DNA from: UBA4951 sp963652335
GTDB lineage: Bacteria; Bacillota_I; Bacilli_A; RFN20; CAG-826
DNA length: 8,568 nt
Assembly (NCBI GenBank): GCA_963652335.1
Contig: CAVJSS010000023.1
Location: 1-8,568 of the forward strand
Reading direction: 5' to 3'
Translations under genes and position numbers: made by a program
Part shown: positions 6,418 to 8,568 of the stretch, one piece after another
How the letters are laid out: each line of letters starts with the position of its first letter
Position numbering within the stretch: position 1 is the stretch's first letter
Notes under the pieces: model-generated
What the model saw: the letters and a program-made list of their open reading frames with translations, nothing else
Databases searched by the model: none
Told to the model about the DNA's origin: nothing

Positions 6418-6665
6418 ATAGTGGGCTAGTCTTTCCAAACATATATTTGTAACCGTTTCCGCTATGCACAGATGAATTTCGTGCACTTCATCCATCAAAT
6501 CTGGCCCGTCAGCAAGAATCCTTCATCAAAAATTGGTTTTTTATCAAACATGAACCAGAAGCAATTTTCGTAATGCTTAATTCTTCCGATAGTTTTTTCG
6601 TACCAGCTTTTAGAAAATGGGGACATTTCGTTTGTTTGGCAAAAGAACCCGTAAAATAAATTCAA
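6367..6665 (-). pseudogene. frameshifted minus-strand gene remnant
   Basis: A first minus-strand frame (open 6707-6495, possible TTG start at 6665) reads NLFYGFFCQTNEMSPF, SKSWYEKTIGRIKHYENCFW and FMFDKKPIFDEGFL before TGA. A second frame, to TGA at 6367-6369, reads LADGPDLMDEVHEIHLCIAE, then TVTNICLERLAHYAF. Restoring one base at TTCTTGCTGAC (near 6515) joins them smoothly as DEGFLADGPDLMDEVHEI. The resulting protein would be about 95 residues and rich in aromatics. It has no ribosome binding site and its first codons abut the terminator of the 344-residue gene, so the front may be missing. Its tail runs into a palindromic repeat, suggesting truncation there. Family unknown. Confidence 0.55.
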
Positions 6666-6678
6666 TGATGCGGTGTCA

Positions 6679-6704
6679 TAAAAAGAGGCGGCGTTCCCGC
6701 CGCC
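6679..6704 (-). terminator. strong intrinsic terminator after the 344-residue gene
   Basis: A GC-only 7-bp stem (GGCGGCG / CGCCGCC, 6704-6687 on the minus strand) with a 4-base loop is followed by TCTTTTT. It starts 12 bases after the stop codon of the upstream minus-strand gene. Confidence 0.9.
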
Positions 6705-6716
6705 ACCTTATTGCGC

Positions 6717-7751
6717 TTATTGAGGTATTTCCACCTCGGTTAATCCACGCACATCATTATGGTCATCGTCGTTTTTACCATAACTGACGTGGACTTTCAT
6801 GCATTGATTATTTTGCTCATCGATGAAATTGAACATCTCTTTCCGATAATCATCATTTGATGTCCAATACTTGGGATTATCGAATATTCTTCTTTTGATC
6901 TCGCAGAACATGCTATGAGAAAATTTAGACCCTTTGCGTTTCGCAACCCTCGTGCTAACGTCTTTTACATAGGAATAGGGTGTGGCCTCTTTTATTTCAG
7001 AATTATCGGGACTTCGGAAAAAATTGTTATAGATTCTATAGCCAAAACGACCAGCAATTATGCTTCCATATTCATTAGGGACCTCATCTCCGTCTCCGAT
7101 GCAGTAAGCAAGCCTATCCATCGTATGACGCCATAGGAATCCGGGTTCGTTGCCATAAAGCTTATAGTATTTCAAGACCGCTCTCGCGAATTCTATGTAG
7201 CCAGTTTCGCCCAAACAAGTCCTTTCGGGATCATCGGTCAAAGAAACAAGCAAGATATTCCAATAGTCCCAACCGGTAATAGCGCAAATATCGACGAATG
7301 GCGTTTCGCTTTGGCTTGCGTTCTCATCATCTTGCCAGAAGTCATTGTCAGCAATCAAGCAAGCCTCCAGAATCTTAATCGTGGCGGCTACACCGCCATA
7401 ACCGTAATACTCATCTTCTGTGTCCCAAAGAAGACGGTAAGCAGGGCCGTTCTTCTCGAATTCTTCTTTGCGCTTTGTATAGAAACGGACGTATTCTTCG
7501 CCTTTTTTGTCCCCTGGTTTAGCGAGGCTCTTGATTTCTTTAAACACGTCAATGCTTCTGAACTTCTCCAAAATCTTCGTGGCGTCCCACCCTGTTGGAT
7601 CTACCCCTTTCCAACAATCCAATTCGGGCACATTATAATGTATCCAGCAGCCGCGAGCCCATGCATTTTCTGGGCGACGAAAAAAAGCGGATTGTTTTTC
7701 GTAGCATTCTTTTTCCGCCTTTTTTTGCTTCAATTTCTCAAATAATCCCAT
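6717..7751 (-). CDS. 344-residue hypothetical cytoplasmic protein
   Basis: Not recognised. AGGAG lies 7 bases before ATG 7751, and a strong terminator follows the stop, so it is a real gene. There is no signal peptide or membrane segment. It opens with a short basic helix (FEKLKQKKAEKECYEKQ), then a Trp-rich stretch (WARGCWIHYNVPELDCW, GWDATKILEKF). An acidic, aromatic middle follows (LLWDTEDEYYGYGG, WDYWNILLVSLTDDPE, YIEFARAVLKYYKLYG). The end is charged (KNDDDHNDVRGLTEVEIP). This acidic, Trp-rich, soluble composition is common among immunity and accessory proteins of mobile regions, but no motif supports a specific role. It lies last in a minus-strand series after the 94- and 49-residue genes, separated from them by a hairpin terminator, so it may be partly uncoupled from them. 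Confidence 0.85.
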   Translation of the reverse strand: MGLFEKLKQKKAEKECYEKQSAFFRRPENAWARGCWIHYNVPELDCWKGVDPTGWDATKILEKFRSIDVFKEIKSLAKPGDKKGEEYVRFYTKRKEEFEKNGPAYRLLWDTEDEYYGYGGVAATIKILEACLIADNDFWQDDENASQSETPFVDICAITGWDYWNILLVSLTDDPERTCLGETGYIEFARAVLKYYKLYGNEPGFLWRHTMDRLAYCIGDGDEVPNEYGSIIAGRFGYRIYNNFFRSPDNSEIKEATPYSYVKDVSTRVAKRKGSKFSHSMFCEIKRRIFDNPKYWTSNDDYRKEMFNFIDEQNNQCMKVHVSYGKNDDDHNDVRGLTEVEIPQ

Positions 7752-7774
7752 TTCTTTTCTCCTAAATTTAAAAT

Positions 7775-7797
7775 GGCCCGCTCATCATATGCGGGCC
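7775..7797 (-). terminator. hairpin terminator or attenuator between the 49-aa and 344-aa genes
   Basis: GGCCCGC / GCGGGCC form a 7-bp GC stem with a 9-base loop (7775-7781, 7791-7797). On the minus strand it is followed by ATTTTAAATTT. It is 18 bases after the stop of the 49-residue gene and ends 23 bases before the ATG of the 344-residue gene, close to that gene's ribosome binding site. Partial read-through would lower expression of the downstream gene. Confidence 0.7.
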
Positions 7798-7815
7798 TTT
7801 ACCCGAAACAAGCCG

Positions 7816-7965
7816 TTAGCGCTTTACTTCTTTCCAAAACATAATCCGTAAATCGGATCCTGGATAACGGGCTTTAAGAAGCTTTTGCGCATCATAAAAA
7901 GAAAACGTATCGAAAACCTCGCTTGTTCGAACTCCATTCACCATAAAATCAATCTGGTAAGCCAT
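7816..7965 (-). CDS. 49-residue hypothetical protein
   Basis: A small gene supported by one of the best ribosome binding sites in the window, AAGGAGG, 7 bases before ATG 7965. It starts 24 bases after the stop of the 94-residue gene, so the two are very likely co-transcribed. The product begins MAYQIDFMVNGVRTSEVFD and ends with LLKARYPGSDLRIMFWKEVKR split by no stop. The pattern 'helix, then ARYPGS.LRI..W.EVK' recalls short beta-alpha-beta proteins of phages and mobile elements, but I cannot name a family. No signal or membrane segment. A hairpin terminator follows 18 bases after its stop. Confidence 0.75.
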   Translation of the reverse strand: MAYQIDFMVNGVRTSEVFDTFSFYDAQKLLKARYPGSDLRIMFWKEVKR

Positions 7966-7989
7966 TTGCTCTCCTCCTTTCTTTGCTTA

Positions 7990-8274
7990 TTAACCGATGA
8001 GATCTAAAAACTCATCGTAAACAACATCACATTTCCCAATATCTCTCATATTAAAGCCAATAAATGGATGAACCTTATCAATGAATTCGATGCAATCCTT
8101 ATTCGATTTCATATGGAGCAAAAGCACCATCGCATCAACAAAAGACCGCAACTCTATTTGATCAGCTGAAAAAATTGTCGCTGTATGGTAGAACTTCGCA
8201 TGAAACTCGTTTTCCAGCATCTTGCAAAGATCAATCGCAATATCATGGTCGTTTACCAGTCGTTTTGTTTGCAT
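7990..8274 (-). CDS. 94-residue hypothetical protein
   Basis: Not recognised. The product is mostly helical and acidic: DHDIAIDLCKMLENEF, QIELRSFVDAMVLLLHMK and VVYDEFLDLIG. There is no signal peptide; the VDAMVLLLH stretch is too short to be a clear membrane segment. ATG 8274 lacks a recognisable ribosome binding site: upstream the coding strand reads G8 then CGCATAATTACGGC. The start is therefore uncertain, with ATG at codon 19 as an alternative. A run of eight G about 15 bases before the start could slip and alter expression. Tight spacing to the 49-residue gene suggests a shared operon, with this gene first. Confidence 0.65.
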   Translation of the reverse strand: MQTKRLVNDHDIAIDLCKMLENEFHAKFYHTATIFSADQIELRSFVDAMVLLLHMKSNKDCIEFIDKVHPFIGFNMRDIGKCDVVYDEFLDLIG

Positions 8275-8343
8275 GCCGTAATTATGCGCCCCCCCCGATT
8301 TTCAAGTTTTATTTGGCTTCTTGCCTTATTTCGAGGGGATTAC

Positions 8344-8360
8344 TGACGAAAACTTCGTCA
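8344..8360. promoter_or_regulatory. 17-bp palindrome upstream of the 94-aa gene
   Basis: TGACGAA-AAC-TTCGTCA is a perfect 7-bp inverted repeat with a 3-base centre. It lies about 17 bases downstream of the candidate -10 of the minus-strand promoter, at or just past the transcription start, where a repressor could block initiation. As RNA it could also form a leader hairpin. Confidence 0.45.
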
Positions 8361-8376
8361 TAAAACCCGGAGAATG

Positions 8377-8406
8377 TTTATAGACTTGCAAAAATGGTGA
8401 GAGCAA
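8377..8406 (-). promoter_or_regulatory. putative promoter for the 94-aa / 49-aa genes
   Basis: On the minus strand TTGCTC (8406-8401) and TATAAA (8382-8377) are separated by 18 bases. The -10 is a 5 of 6 match and the -35 a 4 of 6 match. This gives a leader of roughly 95 bases holding the palindrome and the G8 run. The -35 lies in the motif shared with 6407-6417. Confidence 0.4.
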
Positions 8407-8411
8407 AAAGC
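8388..8411. repeat. second copy of the GCAAAAAT/GAGCAAAAAGC motif
   Basis: GCAAAAAT (8388-8395) and GAGCAAAAAGC (8401-8411) repeat, in the same orientation, the pair at 6392-6399 and 6407-6417, with a 5-base instead of 7-base gap. A further CTTGCAAAAA occurs at both 8385-8394 and 8435-8444. The two motif copies bracket the right-hand accessory module. Confidence 0.45.
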
Positions 8412-8415
8412 AAAT

Positions 8416-8568
8416 ATGTTATTAGGCATTCTATCTTGCAAAAACCCATATAAGGATAAAGGCGATCTTACGTACGTGAACCGACAAACTAAACGCAGCT
8501 TTTGCCCGCATATGATATCACGAGATCGATGTCCAGGGCAGGGACCCCTACCGACAACGGGGCCATGG
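8416..8568 (+). other. uninterpreted open frames running off the right edge
   Basis: From ATG 8416 a plus-strand frame stays open to the edge (51 codons, including SCKNPYKDKGDLTYVNRQ), without a ribosome binding site. A minus-strand frame is also open from the edge to 8358, and another ends at a TAG near 8493 after LDIDLVISYAGKSCV. None is clearly better than the others. The base composition turns more GC-rich after about 8490, which may mark the end of a gene continuing outside. Confidence 0.2.

Noticed and set aside
7311..7745. 144-codon hydrophobic plus-strand frame opposite the 344-residue gene
   Set aside because: Its Phe/Leu/Ala-rich product is what the antisense of a charged, Lys/Glu-rich gene gives; no start signal.
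7784..8516. 13-bp inverted repeat GCCCGCATATGAT (minus 7796-7784, plus 8504-8516) as an element boundary
   Set aside because: With about 7 x 10^7 pairs of positions and orientations and 4^13 possible words, about one such match is expected by chance.
1..8568. tRNA, rRNA, CRISPR array, intact transposase or integrase
   Set aside because: No cloverleaf, direct-repeat/spacer pattern or catalytic motif of these classes was found on either strand by eye.

Overview
The window suggests a low-GC Gram-positive bacterium, probably a gut Bacillota (Bacilli or Mollicutes-related). Evidence is strong AGGAGG-type ribosome binding sites, lipoprotein signal peptides ending LASC and LSC, and intrinsic terminators. 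Tryptophan is written TGG and TGA serves as a stop, so genetic code 11 fits rather than the mycoplasma code. This assignment comes from style, not from a marker gene.

Left part (1-2650): the C-terminal end of a TetR-like regulator, then a large 748-residue lipoprotein of unknown function. The lipoprotein has a glycine-rich hydrophobic stretch followed by a coiled coil. A perfect 15-bp palindrome lies in the gap between the two. Centre-left (2654-4225): a shared bidirectional terminator, then a minus-strand pair made of a 107-residue unknown ORF and a lipid-anchored tyrosine phosphatase (HCVEGKDRTG P-loop). The pair overlaps by ATGA, and the first ORF carries a run of ten T near its start. Operator-like TACTGCA sites lie upstream.

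Centre (4284-6707): one intact plus-strand gene, an AlbA_2 / divergent-AAA (COG2865-type) transcriptional regulator. Three 24-bp tandem copies (six 12-bp TTGAACTTT units) sit directly in its promoter. On both sides, the stretches that look intergenic read on the minus strand as protein-like sequence broken by frameshifts or stop codons. I infer three decayed genes (4284-4554, 6071-6359, 6367-6665), so this is a region of turnover.

Right part (6679-8568): a minus-strand accessory module of 94-residue, 49-residue and 344-residue proteins, none recognised. A hairpin terminator lies between the second and third and another follows the third. A palindrome and a G8/C8 run lie between a plausible promoter and the first gene. 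A GCAAAAAT/GAGCAAAAAGC motif occurs on both sides of this module. The last 150 bases are uninterpreted open frames running off the edge.

No rRNA, tRNA, CRISPR array or intact transposase was seen. The best candidates for something undescribed are the lipoprotein, the possible on/off run ahead of the phosphatase, and the repeat-controlled regulator.
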